A stretch of 64,000 nucleotides of DNA from Solimicrobium sp043758755 (GCA_043758755.1 JAYVMW010000035.1:116788-180787), one strand, 5' to 3'; positions 43,767-54,170 are shown, numbered from the stretch's first letter. Numbers and translations are program-made. The notes: generated by a model not told the origin, from the letters alone.

Positions 43767-46700
43767 CTAGCCGAATTCTACCAAATTGCCGTCAGTTAAT
43801 ATCAATCCCGCATATATTTTTTGCTGGCGGTAGATTCCCTGCAGCGCAGCGCAATATTGCTGCAGCTGCGCCTCATATTCGGCTCGTTCCAAGTCGAGCA
43901 ATTGGCGTTTGAAATCCAGCACCCACACTTCGTGCTCAAAAACCACAACTCGGTCCAACCGTAACAGCCGACCATCGATCAGCACATCCATTTCATTACG
44001 GGCGAACAAAAACAGCGCCGGATTGAAGAACCGTTCCAGCTGCGCACTGCTCAATATGGTTTGGGCCTGTCTGCGGATCACCTCGGAATTGGCAGCCGTG
44101 CACGGCAGCCATTGCGCGATCTGCGCTGCCGGTGGAATAACGACTGGCCACTCTGTGGTCAGGCGTTCCATCAGACTGTGCAAAGCCAGGCCTTCGAGTT
44201 GTGCTTCAGTACTGAATGCTGCGGGGGGCGGTGCAGCCGGCGGTGCCAGATCGGGAGCCACAAAACTGCTCAGCTCAAACTGCGCCGGCATGACCGGCGC
44301 CTGATCGGCGCTCATGCTCGCAACCGCCATTTCCGGCACACACTGCAACCGGTCATACCAGCTGTTTTCTGCAACCGGAGTTTTATTTTTTGCCACACCA
44401 CTCACGACCAGCCACTGTTTGGCGCGCGTCATGGCTACATACAGCAAATTCCAGTTTTCCTGTTCGGCCAGCTGTTGTTCCATGGCGAACAGGCCATCGC
44501 GTGCAGCGCCGCGCTGGTTCTTGCGGCCAAAGGCAGAAAAATGCCTCAGTGTAGTGGCGTCCGTGAGCGGCCATTCGTAGAGAATTCCCGAGCGGTCCAC
44601 CACCCCGTCACTGTGATTGGCATCCACAATCACCACCAGTCGTGCTTCCAGGCCCTTGGCACTGTGGATGGTCAGTATGTTCAATGCATCGGCACTGCTT
44701 TCCACAGCCGATTCATCCGGCGCATCGCCTTCGTCGCCCTGCCGAAAGTCTTTTAATGCCTGGATGAATTTGGGCAGACTCGGATAGCGGCCCGCATCCA
44801 GGTTCAGTGCCAATTCTATAAATTCCCCCAGATTGCCGACCACCTGATTGCGGCTGGCAAATGCTGCATGACTGGCGTAGCGCTGCACCAGTTCACCCTG
44901 ATGAAAAATGCGATCCAGCAAATCATGGACCGGCAGATAATGCGCTGCCTCCATCCAGTCACTGAGCAGCGTTCTGGCGCGCTCCAGTTCCACACGCGCC
45001 TGTTGCATCATCAGCAGGCGTTTCCACCAGCTCGGCTCCGGCTGCTGTGCCAGAAAAATCAGATCCGCGTCGCTCGCATTGCAGATTGGCGATTTCAACA
45101 CCTGAGCCAGTGCCTGATTGTCTCCCGGAGTAATCAAAAAAGTCAGCAGCGCCATGACATCACTGACTTCCAGCGCATTGAGCAGTCCACCGCGCCGGCT
45201 GGAAATGAACGGGATGCCCGCTTCGCGCAGCGCCGTTTCATACGCCGCCAGATGGGTGCGGCGCCGCACCAGCATCATCACTTCGGACCACAACAAGGGC
45301 TGCCCCAGCTGCGCTGCCTGTTCACGCGCACCCAGCAGTGACTGCGCTATCAGCCGCCCCTCCTGCAGGCGCTGGCTGTCTTCGGCTTCGTCGGCGGGTG
45401 TGTCGAGCGGGTTACGGATCCGCCCGACCTGTTGCGCGGATTCAGATTCATCCGGTGACTGCGAGGGTACCAGAGGCAGTCGCCATACCGCACCACCGGA
45501 CACTTTGAGAGTGCTCTGCGCGGTAAACAAAGGATTGTCCTGCATGCAGGTATTGAGCACATCAATTAAGGCAGCGGCGTTGCGACGGGTCTGATTGGTG
45601 CGCAGCACCTGCGCGCCGCGTGCCTGCAGCAGCGCACTGGCGGCAGTGAAGACGCGCGGATCGGCGCGCCTGAAACGGTAAATCGACTGCTTTGGATCAC
45701 CAACCACAAACACGCTGGGTTGATCGGCATCGGCACCATAGGCGTCCAGCCAGGCGCGCACAATACTCCACTGCAGCGGATTGGCATCCTGGAATTCATC
45801 GAGCAGAATATGTTTGTAGCGCGCGTCGAGTCGGCTCTGGATGTAGGCAGCATGCTGCTCCGACTTCAGCAACCGGTAAGCCAGCCATTCCAGGTCAGAA
45901 AAATCGAACACGCGCTGTTCGGCCTTGACGCTCTGGTAAAAAGCCACATACAGGGACCCTGCTTCAAACAGGGCCTGATTGGTTCGGATGACATTCTTTT
46001 CATGGCTGCGCACACCGAGACATTTCAGATACTCGGCAATCAGGCTGCACTCATCTTCAAACGCGCCATGATCATCCTTGCCTAGGTCTTTTTCCAGCAC
46101 TGCACTGAGCGCTTTTCCGTTGACATTGTTGGCGCGGTTTTTGCCGCTGCCATCAAAAAATTCATTAGCCAGGTCGTCAAAATTCTGTGCTGCCGGACCC
46201 TTGCTTAACGCGCTTTCGATCGCACCGGCACGCTTTTGATTGGTCGCGCTACCCTGCCCCAGCCACAGCGCAATCTGCCGGATTCGCTCGATCCAGGTCT
46301 GGTCCTGCCACAATCCCAGACGCGCATCCAGCACGGCATCTTCACCACACAGTTCAACTAGCCACGACAAAGGTGTTCCCAGTTCCGGGTCCTGATTGCA
46401 GGCCCACCATTCGGTGCGCTTGTCCAGAAAATCCTCCAGCAGCGCTCTGGTGTTGGTGTCACCGAGTTCGTCATACAGGAAAATCAGCGACGCTTTGATG
46501 GCCGCATGCTGCTCCGTATTCAATGCCCGCATGAACTGGCTGTAGGCCTCTTTTTGCAGTTCGGTCGTGGTTTCGCAGAGCGTGTAGCCGTGCGGTATGC
46601 CGGAATTTAACGGCGCAATCTGGATCAGCCTGCCAAACCAGCTGTGAAAGGTATCCAGATTCAGCGCCTGTCCCGAGGACAGCACTTGCTGATACAGACC

Positions 46701-47039
46701 ACGTGCCTTTGCAACCAGTGGGTCCAGCTGTGAGGGCAGTATGCCGCGCTCCTTCAGCAATTCGGCAACCCGGGCGTCGCTGGCCAATGCCAGTTCCTGC
46801 AATAACTCCAGCAGTCGCTGGCGCATTTCCTGCGCCGCCTTGCGAGTAAAGGTAATCGCCAGCAATTCGCCGGGTTGCGCGCCGGCCAGCAGCAGCCGCA
46901 GCATGCGGGCCACCAGCAGCCAGGTTTTTCCGCTGCCGGCACAGGCTTCCACCACCACCGATTGCGCCGGATCACAGGCCACGGCAATAAATTTTTTATC
47001 ATCGGCATTGCTGCCATTAACCTGATACGCGCTGTTCAT
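43767..47039 (-). CDS. AddA-like UvrD-family helicase-nuclease
   Basis: This 1,090-residue protein looks like the AddA subunit of an AddAB recombination exonuclease. It has Walker A in VEACAGSGKTWLLVARML near residue 40, motif Ia ITFTRKAAQEMRQRL, Walker B in HILLDEFQDANPLQW, motif III VVGDPKQSIYRFRRADPRVF, motif V HSAKGLEARLVVIVDANH, motif VI YVAMTRAKQWLVV, and a C-terminal PD-(D/E)XK nuclease (DVLIDGRLLRLDR; VLDFKRQ). The ATG at 47039 overlaps the stop of the upstream addB-like gene by one base, with GGGAG ahead. An in-frame ATG at 47087 lies inside that gene and is rejected. Confidence 0.92.
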   Translation of the reverse strand: MNSAYQVNGSNADDKKFIAVACDPAQSVVVEACAGSGKTWLLVARMLRLLLAGAQPGELLAITFTRKAAQEMRQRLLELLQELALASDARVAELLKERGILPSQLDPLVAKARGLYQQVLSSGQALNLDTFHSWFGRLIQIAPLNSGIPHGYTLCETTTELQKEAYSQFMRALNTEQHAAIKASLIFLYDELGDTNTRALLEDFLDKRTEWWACNQDPELGTPLSWLVELCGEDAVLDARLGLWQDQTWIERIRQIALWLGQGSATNQKRAGAIESALSKGPAAQNFDDLANEFFDGSGKNRANNVNGKALSAVLEKDLGKDDHGAFEDECSLIAEYLKCLGVRSHEKNVIRTNQALFEAGSLYVAFYQSVKAEQRVFDFSDLEWLAYRLLKSEQHAAYIQSRLDARYKHILLDEFQDANPLQWSIVRAWLDAYGADADQPSVFVVGDPKQSIYRFRRADPRVFTAASALLQARGAQVLRTNQTRRNAAALIDVLNTCMQDNPLFTAQSTLKVSGGAVWRLPLVPSQSPDESESAQQVGRIRNPLDTPADEAEDSQRLQEGRLIAQSLLGAREQAAQLGQPLLWSEVMMLVRRRTHLAAYETALREAGIPFISSRRGGLLNALEVSDVMALLTFLITPGDNQALAQVLKSPICNASDADLIFLAQQPEPSWWKRLLMMQQARVELERARTLLSDWMEAAHYLPVHDLLDRIFHQGELVQRYASHAAFASRNQVVGNLGEFIELALNLDAGRYPSLPKFIQALKDFRQGDEGDAPDESAVESSADALNILTIHSAKGLEARLVVIVDANHSDGVVDRSGILYEWPLTDATTLRHFSAFGRKNQRGAARDGLFAMEQQLAEQENWNLLYVAMTRAKQWLVVSGVAKNKTPVAENSWYDRLQCVPEMAVASMSADQAPVMPAQFELSSFVAPDLAPPAAPPPAAFSTEAQLEGLALHSLMERLTTEWPVVIPPAAQIAQWLPCTAANSEVIRRQAQTILSSAQLERFFNPALFLFARNEMDVLIDGRLLRLDRVVVFEHEVWVLDFKRQLLDLERAEYEAQLQQYCAALQGIYRQQKIYAGLILTDGNLVEFG

Positions 47040-49753
47040 CACCAGGCTCCCTTGCGGCACAGGCCGCGTACATCGCAATACTTGCAAACCTGACTGCTAC
47101 CCTGAGCCGGCAAAGCGGCGCCCTGCCCGATTGCACTCAGATTACTGATGATCGACGCTTTCAGTTCCTGCTGCCAGTGTGCATAATCCGCGGCGCTGAC
47201 ATGATCGATTTTTTCCGCAGTCTTTTCCAGCGCCACGTAATGGGCCGACGAGATGGCGCCCTGTGCGGAATCGGCCAGCAAGCCATAAAACGGCAATTGC
47301 TGGTCTTCGCACAGTTTCAGCTTTTTGGTCAATGCTGCCTTCGAGTTGGTCTTGTAATCGAGTACGGCCAGCTCTCCATCGGCGTTTTTATCGATGCGGT
47401 CGATCTGACCGCGCAACAATACCTGTTGCTTTGTTCCTGATTCTTGCCACTCCAGCATTTTTTCGAGCCAGACTTCACCCATCTCAAACTGCCAGCCGGA
47501 TTGCACATACCGATCACTCCACTCGACATACGCCGGAATCACTTTTTCCCAGCGCTTGCTCATACCCAGAGCGGCCGGGCTGGCTTTGAGTATCGGATCA
47601 AACTCTTGCTGCGAAATATGCGCCAGCAATGCCTGCTGTGCGTCGATGGAGGATATTTCCGGACTGGCTTTGAGCGTGTCGTGATATTTTTTCAGAATCG
47701 CGTGCAGCCATCCGCCGTAGTCGCGTTTTTCGGGCAGGTCCGACAGACTGTCAAGCGTGGACAGGCCCAGCATGCGGGTGGCAAAAAACTGGTATGGACA
47801 GGCGATCAGGCGGTTATAGGCGCTGGCCGACAGCGTGGCCGGAATCAATTCCGGCGCTGCCGGTCGGGGCTGCTGCACAGCGACGGCCATGAGCGACTGG
47901 CTGCCGGGTTTAATCTGATGAACAGGCAGGCGGTTCAACCCATTCTGCTGCAGACACAGGTTCAGACGTTCGACCCAGGGGCTTACCGGATTATCTTCAC
48001 CGCGCTGGGTGCGCTGCCAGGTCAATACCGTTACCGGATTGACGGCCAGCACTTCCGTGAAGTCACGCAATTGCTGGCTCACTCGCTGTTCGCGGGTAAT
48101 CAAGCCGCATTCGCGCCGCACGGCATTGGTGAAAAACAGCACTTCCTGCGGCTGCGACGGTAAATGCGCCGCGTCGCAACCCGCCATAAGCACAGCATCA
48201 AAGCGGCGCAGGCGTGCGCCGTTTAACGGTAACATGACTACGCGCTGATCATGGCGGGCCGACTCGAACGCAGTGCCTTCCAGCTGCAGGTTGATAAACA
48301 CGCGCCACTCGGCAAAGGTAAAGGTGTCTGGCAGGCCGGCACAATCTACCCCCAGTTGCTCCAGAAGTCGTGCTACCTGCAGACCCGCTGCATCACTCTG
48401 CCAGTTCTGGGCAATGCCGAACTCAGTCAGACTGTGTTGGGTCAGCGTCAGCCACTGGGTGAGCGTTTTACGCTGTACATACTGTGACGCACTGTCTTTC
48501 AATTGCGCGCACAGTGCAGCACAGTCCGGTGTTTTATCGAGCGCGGCTGCGATGGCGTCCCAGCCGCCGATCACATTGGCACGCAACAGGGTTAGCTCAA
48601 TGCTCATCACCCAGTCGCTCTTGTCCTCAAAACCGGCCATGCAGTCCGGGACAAAATACGGTGACTTGATCAGGTCCAGCAGCATGACCGTATCAGCGCG
48701 GGTTACGATGACATCAAACCAGGCTGCCAGCACCGATGCGGCGCGCGTGGTCGACAGCTTCCAGCCGGTTTCATCGCTCACATGCACCTGGGCGCGTTCC
48801 AGCAGGGCCCGAATCCGTCGAGCTACTACCCGGTCCTGTGCAATCAGGGCAATGCTGGCTTTGCCTTGCTGTAACCACTCAACCACGGTCTGCGCGCAAA
48901 GCTGCGCTTCCTGCTCCAGACTGTCTGCCGGCATCAGCGCGATTTGATTGCGTGCAGCAGATTTGACCGGTACGGTGGGCGTGTCGTCGTCGACCATCTC
49001 ATCCCAGGCCTGCGCAAACAGCGGCTCTAGCGAGGCGCCGCGCCAATCAAGGCTGATGACCTGCACGCTTTGACTGGAGGCGTAAGCATTTAAAAACAGC
49101 AGATCCAGCCCCTGCGGCTGCACCGGGTTAATCCACACCAGCACATCCGGCGCACGTTCGGCCAGTTCCATCATCTTCTGAAACCGCAGGCTGATTCGGT
49201 CCTGGCCGTCGAGCTGGCTCTGCCAGATCTGCCACACCAGCTGTGCTTCGTCCGACAATAATTGCTGTGCCGGTACCGGCATGTGCGACAGCGCCTGCTG
49301 CCATACCTGCTGTAACTGTCCGCCCTGCGCGGCCAGCGGCAGCATGGCTTCGGTGAGTTCGTCTGACAGGGTAATCAAGGTTTGTGCCAGTGGCAGCAAA
49401 TCGGTATTTTTACGAGCCGAAAATAATTTTTTCAGCCAGGCATGTTCGCGCAGTTGCGCATACAGCGCCATCAATCGCTCGCCTTCGCTGACACTCTGTT
49501 TCGGAGCGTCTGACGGTTTTTGCATGTCCAGCCAGGCCGACAGAGTATTGAACCGTGGCGGAATGAAGTGCGCACCAAGTTGCTCGGCCATGGCGCGCGA
49601 CAACCATTGCGCGTGTTCATAGGCAGGAACGATAACACGCAATGCGGAATAATCGAGTCGGGCCCATCCGTCTGCCCGGCTTTGTATCAGATGACGGGCG
49701 CAACTGGCCCAGAATTGATCGGAAGGCGGGAGCAAGACTGGCGGATTCTGCAT
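47039..49753 (-). CDS. AddB-like nuclease with Fe-S cluster site
   Basis: This 904-residue partner of the AddA-like protein has a helicase-like N-terminal part without clear Walker motifs (LRVIVPAYEHAQWLSRAMAE, in pieces), as in non-catalytic AddB types. It has a UvrD-like middle (VVMLPLNGARLRRFDAVLMA; SASAYNRLIACPYQFFATRM) and a C-terminal PD-(D/E)XK nuclease (VLLRGQIDRIDK; LAVLDYKTNS) ending with CKYCDVRGLCRKG. Together with the upstream CPYQFF Cys this could form the usual 4Fe-4S staple. It is first in the addB-addA operon. Confidence 0.88.
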   Translation of the reverse strand: MQNPPVLLPPSDQFWASCARHLIQSRADGWARLDYSALRVIVPAYEHAQWLSRAMAEQLGAHFIPPRFNTLSAWLDMQKPSDAPKQSVSEGERLMALYAQLREHAWLKKLFSARKNTDLLPLAQTLITLSDELTEAMLPLAAQGGQLQQVWQQALSHMPVPAQQLLSDEAQLVWQIWQSQLDGQDRISLRFQKMMELAERAPDVLVWINPVQPQGLDLLFLNAYASSQSVQVISLDWRGASLEPLFAQAWDEMVDDDTPTVPVKSAARNQIALMPADSLEQEAQLCAQTVVEWLQQGKASIALIAQDRVVARRIRALLERAQVHVSDETGWKLSTTRAASVLAAWFDVIVTRADTVMLLDLIKSPYFVPDCMAGFEDKSDWVMSIELTLLRANVIGGWDAIAAALDKTPDCAALCAQLKDSASQYVQRKTLTQWLTLTQHSLTEFGIAQNWQSDAAGLQVARLLEQLGVDCAGLPDTFTFAEWRVFINLQLEGTAFESARHDQRVVMLPLNGARLRRFDAVLMAGCDAAHLPSQPQEVLFFTNAVRRECGLITREQRVSQQLRDFTEVLAVNPVTVLTWQRTQRGEDNPVSPWVERLNLCLQQNGLNRLPVHQIKPGSQSLMAVAVQQPRPAAPELIPATLSASAYNRLIACPYQFFATRMLGLSTLDSLSDLPEKRDYGGWLHAILKKYHDTLKASPEISSIDAQQALLAHISQQEFDPILKASPAALGMSKRWEKVIPAYVEWSDRYVQSGWQFEMGEVWLEKMLEWQESGTKQQVLLRGQIDRIDKNADGELAVLDYKTNSKAALTKKLKLCEDQQLPFYGLLADSAQGAISSAHYVALEKTAEKIDHVSAADYAHWQQELKASIISNLSAIGQGAALPAQGSSQVCKYCDVRGLCRKGAW

Positions 49754-50091
49754 GTGTTTTCGGATTGAAATGGACAGCGTATTCTATTCGAGAAAATGCC
49801 AAACGGTTGCGTAACCATGCACAGTTATCAAAAACTCATGCGCACAAATATTTCGGTTTCGCAAAAAATAATGAGTTGGCCATTCACCTATTTCACAAAA
49901 TTGGAGTATTATGCGATTTCCCTGCCTTGCAGCTCACTTTAAAAAGTAACAATACTGAGTGGCATCAGGTTCAATACCCACCCTGCGTTTATTCAACATT
50001 TTCAGGGGCGTGGTCCGGGACTACAAAACCAATGTAGCAAACAAACTCGTAACAATTACCCTTTTTTTAATTCCCCTCATTCGAGGAATCC
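49754..50091. promoter_or_regulatory. Divergent addB/trxA promoter region
   Basis: This 338-base stretch between divergent addB and trxA holds no gene I can support. The ribosome site of trxA (GAGGAATCC) is at its right end. The interior is AT-rich and probably holds both promoters; no strong palindrome was noted. Confidence 0.35.
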
Positions 50092-50418
50092 ATGAGCGAA
50101 AACATCAAACACATTACCGATGCATCATTTGAAACCGATGTATTAAAATCTGACAAACCTGTCCTGGTCGATTTCTGGGCTGAGTGGTGCGGTCCCTGCA
50201 AGATGATTGCCCCAATCCTGGAAGAAGTTGCCAAAGAATACGGCGGCAAAGTCATCATCGCCAAAATGGATGTGGATTCCAATCAGGATACGCCGGCCAA
50301 ATTCGGCGTGCGCGGCATTCCGACTCTGATTCTGTTTAAAAACGGCGTAGCTGCCGCTCAGAAAGTGGGCGCGCTGGCCAAGGGGCAACTGACCACTTTT
50401 ATCGACAGCAATATCTGA
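50092..50418 (+). CDS. trxA: Thioredoxin 1
   Basis: This 108-residue thioredoxin has the active site FWAEWCGPCKMIAPIL, cis-Pro in GIPTLILFKNG, and typical termini. It is the cell's general disulfide reductant, for example for ribonucleotide reductase. It is followed by rho, the common order in proteobacteria. Confidence 0.98.
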   Translation: MSENIKHITDASFETDVLKSDKPVLVDFWAEWCGPCKMIAPILEEVAKEYGGKVIIAKMDVDSNQDTPAKFGVRGIPTLILFKNGVAAAQKVGALAKGQLTTFIDSNI

Positions 50419-50430
50419 ACCCAGTTTCAT

Positions 50431-50460
50431 TGCGCGGCAATCTTAACTTTTTGCCGCGCA
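50431..50460 (+). terminator. Strong hairpin between trxA and rho
   Basis: TGCGCGGCAA pairs perfectly with TTGCCGCGCA around a 10-base loop, 12 bases past the trxA stop. No T tract follows (the next bases are ACTGAAG), so it may be a weak terminator, an mRNA 3'-end protector or part of the rho leader. Confidence 0.5.
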
Positions 50461-50539
50461 ACTGAAGTAACTTATAAACACACTATTCACACCACGTTGT
50501 ACCTCCCCCACCACTATTCCCATCTCGGGACACCCAAAC

Positions 50540-51796
50540 ATGCATCTATCTGAATTAAAAGCGTTACACGTCTCCGCATTGCTCGAAATGGCAATTGGCC
50601 TAGACATTGATAACGCAGCACGATTACGCAAACAGGAATTAATGTTTGCAATCCTTAAAAAGCGCGCCAAACAGGGTGAACAAATTTTTGGCGATGGCGC
50701 TCTTGAAGTCTTACCCGACGGGTTTGGCTTTCTGCGCTCGCCGGACGCCAGTTATATGGCTTCCACCGACGATATTTATATTTCGCCTTCCCAGATTCGC
50801 CGCTTCAATCTGCATACCGGCGATTCGATTGAAGGTGAAGTGCGAACGCCCAAAGATGGCGAACGCTACTTTGCGCTGGTTAAAGTTGACAAGGTCAATG
50901 GCGAATCACCCGAAGCCTCGAAACACCGCATTCTTTTTGAAAACCTGACGCCGCTGCACCCGAACAAGCCACTGTGCCTGGAGCGCGACATGCGCGGTGA
51001 AGAAAATACCACCGGCCGCATCATCGATCTGATCGCGCCGATCGGCAAAGGCCAGCGCGGTTTGCTGGTTGCCTCACCGAAGTCCGGCAAGTCCGTGATG
51101 CTGCAGCACATTGCGCACGCCATCACTGCCAACCATCCCGACATTACACTGATCGTTCTGCTGATCGATGAACGTCCTGAAGAAGTGACCGAAATGCAGC
51201 GCTCGGTGCGCGGCGAAGTGGTCGCCTCCACCTTTGACGAACCGGCCACCCGCCACGTCCAGGTCGCCGAAATGGTACTGGAAAAAGCCAAACGTCTGGT
51301 CGAAATGAAAAAAGATGTGGTCATTTTGCTCGACTCGATTACCCGTCTGGCGCGCGCTTACAACACGGTCATCCCTGCTTCCGGCAAGGTACTGACCGGT
51401 GGTGTGGATGCCAATGCCCTGCAACGTCCGAAACGCTTCTTTGGCGCGGCCCGTAATATTGAAGAAGGCGGATCACTCACCATCATCGCCACTGCCCTGA
51501 TCGAAACCGGCAGCCGCATGGATGACGTGATTTACGAAGAATTCAAGGGTACCGGCAATATGGAGGTGCATCTGGAACGCCGTCTGGCTGAAAAGCGCAC
51601 CTATCCTGCCATCAACCTGAACAAATCCGGCACCCGTCGTGAAGAATTGCTGATCAAGCCGGACCAGCTTCAGAAGATCTGGGTATTGCGTAAATTGCTA
51701 TACAGCATGGATGAAATTGAAGCGATGGAATTCATTTTAGACAAGATGAAGGGCACCAAAAACAATGCAGAATTCTTTGAAATGATGCGCCGCTGA
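50540..51796 (+). CDS. rho: Transcription termination factor Rho
   Basis: This hexameric RNA helicase ends transcription. The 418-residue protein begins MHLSELKALHVSALLEMA and has the RNA-binding domain (GFLRSPDASYMASTDDIYIS), Walker A in LLVASPKSGKSVML, Walker B in VVILLDSITRLARAYN, the Q-loop near SGKVLTGGVDANALQRPKRF and the R-loop EEFKGTGNMEVHLERRLAEK. The length is as expected. It follows trxA but a strong hairpin lies between, so it may have its own promoter. Confidence 0.98.
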   Translation: MHLSELKALHVSALLEMAIGLDIDNAARLRKQELMFAILKKRAKQGEQIFGDGALEVLPDGFGFLRSPDASYMASTDDIYISPSQIRRFNLHTGDSIEGEVRTPKDGERYFALVKVDKVNGESPEASKHRILFENLTPLHPNKPLCLERDMRGEENTTGRIIDLIAPIGKGQRGLLVASPKSGKSVMLQHIAHAITANHPDITLIVLLIDERPEEVTEMQRSVRGEVVASTFDEPATRHVQVAEMVLEKAKRLVEMKKDVVILLDSITRLARAYNTVIPASGKVLTGGVDANALQRPKRFFGAARNIEEGGSLTIIATALIETGSRMDDVIYEEFKGTGNMEVHLERRLAEKRTYPAINLNKSGTRREELLIKPDQLQKIWVLRKLLYSMDEIEAMEFILDKMKGTKNNAEFFEMMRR

Positions 51797-51842
51797 TTTT
51801 TTCATAGCTGTTTTTGGCTGTTTCTGTGTATAATCGCGAGCT

Positions 51843-51860
51843 CGGCTACATGGGTAGCCG
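51843..51860 (+). promoter_or_regulatory. Hairpin in the rpmE leader
   Basis: CGGCTAC-ATGG-GTAGCCG forms a perfect 7-bp stem with a 4-base loop, 46 bases after rho and about 94 bases before rpmE. Three T residues follow. It may terminate rho transcripts or belong to a leader that controls L31 synthesis. Confidence 0.4.
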
Positions 51861-51953
51861 ATTTCAAATCAGGTAAGTGATACTCAATCGGGTCAAGAAG
51901 CAGGTCGACCGACGAAGTGGTTATTGGCTGCCCAACTTTATTTAGAGGCTCAA

Positions 51954-52223
51954 ATGCGTAAAGGTATCCACCCCAATTATCGCGATGTCGTGTTCCAGGA
52001 CATGTCCATCGATTTCAAATTCATCACTCGTTCCACCATCAACACACGTGACACGATCGAATTTGAAGGCAACACCTATCCACTGGTAAAAATCGAGGTG
52101 TCAGCAGAATCCCACCCTTTTTACACTGGCAAACACAAAATTGTTGACACTGCAGGTCGTGTTGATAAATTCCGTAAAAAATTCGGTACTGTTGGTTCCA
52201 AAACGGCTGTCAAAGACGAATAA
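51954..52223 (+). CDS. rpmE2: 50S ribosomal protein L31 type B
   Basis: This 89-residue protein begins MRKGIHPNYRDVVFQDMSID and lacks the CxxC zinc site of the A-type, which identifies it as the zinc-free B form. ATG 51954 is used, with AGAGG upstream; the 10 extra residues from 51924 are not family-like. The zinc-free form typically supports ribosomes in zinc shortage; here it may be the only L31 gene nearby. Confidence 0.94.
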   Translation: MRKGIHPNYRDVVFQDMSIDFKFITRSTINTRDTIEFEGNTYPLVKIEVSAESHPFYTGKHKIVDTAGRVDKFRKKFGTVGSKTAVKDE

Positions 52224-52253
52224 TTTTGACTGCATCAACGGCAACAGCACCAC

Positions 52254-52279
52254 AAAAAAGCAGCTTCGGCTGCTTTTTT
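52254..52279 (+). terminator. Terminator after rpmE
   Basis: AAAAAAGCAGC pairs with GCTGCTTTTTT around a TTCG tetraloop, giving an unusually stable stem with a T tract. Confidence 0.92.
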
Positions 52280-52359
52280 ATTGCATGCGCGGCTGCATGA
52301 GGGTAAATTCTCTGCACCTGACAAAAGTTACACCATGTCCTTTCAATAATTAGAAATTA

Positions 52360-54072
52360 ATGAAACCAGTTCGTCTTCCCGCTTCAGCAACAATTGGACT
52401 TCCCCGACTCGGCATCTTTGCGCTGTGCCTTCTGTACATACTGCCGGGACTGCTCGCCCGCGATCCCTGGAAAATCGGCGGTGACGCCAGCGGTTTCGGC
52501 ATTATGTGGAGCATGGCGCACGGCGGGCTCAATGACTGGTTATGGCCACACATTGCCGCCATGCCAATGCCACAGGAGGGGCCGCTCAGTTACTGGATCG
52601 GAGCACTGTGCATCAAGCTGTTCGGCTGGCTGATCGGCGATGACGCTGCCGCGCGCATCGCCTGTCTGCTGTTTTTCGCTTTGGGCGCAACCTCGGTCTG
52701 GTACGCAACCTACGCACTTGGTAAAAGGCAGGAAGCGCAACCGCTCAAGCTGGCGTTTGGCGGGCAACCTGAACCGACAGATTTTGGGCGAACTCTGGCT
52801 GATGGCGCGTTACTGATCTATCTGGGCAGTCTGGGTCTGCTGCTGCACAGCCACCTCACCAGTGCCGTGGCACTGCAGATTTCACTGGTGGCATTTGTGC
52901 TCTACATTGCCATACGTCTGTTTGACGACAACCCGGAACAGCCGACTTCAGCCAGCAAATTCGCGCTGCTGCTGGGCGCAGCACTCGGCATGCTGGTACT
53001 GACGCGCGGCTGGCTGGTTCCACTTACTCTGTGGGCGACCTGCCTGTTGCTGGCCGGCTTTCGCTATAAAAAATTATTGCCCCATTTGATACTGATTGCC
53101 CTGCCTGCTGCGCTGGCCGTTGCCGCAGTCTGGGTGGTAAGCTGTTATGTGGTCCAACCGTTTGGCAGTTCACCGCTTGAGGCATGGATCAACTGGAACA
53201 GAAAAGAATTTTTCCGCCCCAGTTATGGCAGCCTGCGTTACTTCATCAAGTACAGTGCCTGGTTTACCTGGCCGGCATGGCCATTTGCCGGATGGGCCGT
53301 GTACGCATGGCGTCAGCAAACTACAGCATTGCACATTGCCCTGCCGCTGGGATTTCTGACTGCACTGACGCTGCTGGCGTTCTGCAGCCCCTATGCCGAA
53401 CAGAGCAGCCTGATTCCATTAATCCCGCCACTGTCGATACTGGCCGCCTTCGGGTTGCCGACCATGAAGCGTGGTGCCATCAACGCAGTCGACTGGTTTT
53501 CAGTTATGGCGTTCAGCCTGTTTGCAACCTTTATCTGGCTGTCCTGGTTTGCCATGCAGTTTGGCTGGCCCGAACAGATGCACAACAACGTCTTCAAAAC
53601 CGTGCCCGGCTTTACTGCTCAATTTGATCCGGTCACTTTTTTCATCGCATTTGTTTTCACCTGTGCCTGGGTCAAGCTGGTGCACTGGCGCATTTCACGT
53701 CAACCCAGAGTATTGTGGCGCGCCGTGGTGCTGTCCGGCAGTGGTGTCATTTTGTGCTGGCTGCTCGCGCTGACCCTGTTTACACCCTGGATCGATTATC
53801 GTGTCAGCTACCGCTCGGTGGCACTGGAACTGGCACACCGGTTACCCGCGCAATACAACTGTGTTGATACCAACGTCAGCAGTGCCCAACTCGCGTCCTT
53901 CGCGTATTTTGGCAACATCCGCTTTGCCGGATTTGACAAGCCCAACTGCGATTATTTCCTGGCACAGCGCCGCGCAATCAAGCCAGCCAACTATCCCTCG
54001 GGAGAACCGTTGTGGGAAGGACATCGCGCGTCGGACAAATCGGAACGGTATATGTTATTCAAACGGAATTGA
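52360..54072 (+). CDS. ArnT-like GT39/GT83 glycosyltransferase
   Basis: This multi-pass membrane protein of 570 residues has about 11-12 helices. The early periplasmic loop has the catalytic acid pattern KIGGDASGFGIMW and MPQEGPLSYWIGAL, and the C-terminal part is soluble (LPAQYNCVDTNVSSAQLASF). This fits the ArnT/PMT family, which transfers a sugar from an undecaprenyl-phosphate donor to lipid A or a protein. No arn operon adjoins it. Confidence 0.75.
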   Translation: MKPVRLPASATIGLPRLGIFALCLLYILPGLLARDPWKIGGDASGFGIMWSMAHGGLNDWLWPHIAAMPMPQEGPLSYWIGALCIKLFGWLIGDDAAARIACLLFFALGATSVWYATYALGKRQEAQPLKLAFGGQPEPTDFGRTLADGALLIYLGSLGLLLHSHLTSAVALQISLVAFVLYIAIRLFDDNPEQPTSASKFALLLGAALGMLVLTRGWLVPLTLWATCLLLAGFRYKKLLPHLILIALPAALAVAAVWVVSCYVVQPFGSSPLEAWINWNRKEFFRPSYGSLRYFIKYSAWFTWPAWPFAGWAVYAWRQQTTALHIALPLGFLTALTLLAFCSPYAEQSSLIPLIPPLSILAAFGLPTMKRGAINAVDWFSVMAFSLFATFIWLSWFAMQFGWPEQMHNNVFKTVPGFTAQFDPVTFFIAFVFTCAWVKLVHWRISRQPRVLWRAVVLSGSGVILCWLLALTLFTPWIDYRVSYRSVALELAHRLPAQYNCVDTNVSSAQLASFAYFGNIRFAGFDKPNCDYFLAQRRAIKPANYPSGEPLWEGHRASDKSERYMLFKRN

Positions 54073-54170
54073 ACGATGCGTGCCAGCGCGAGCATGACAA
54101 TAACTTTCAGTTCGGGGCAATTGTTACTTGCACTAAACAATCGAATGCACCATAATAGCGACTCAATTTT

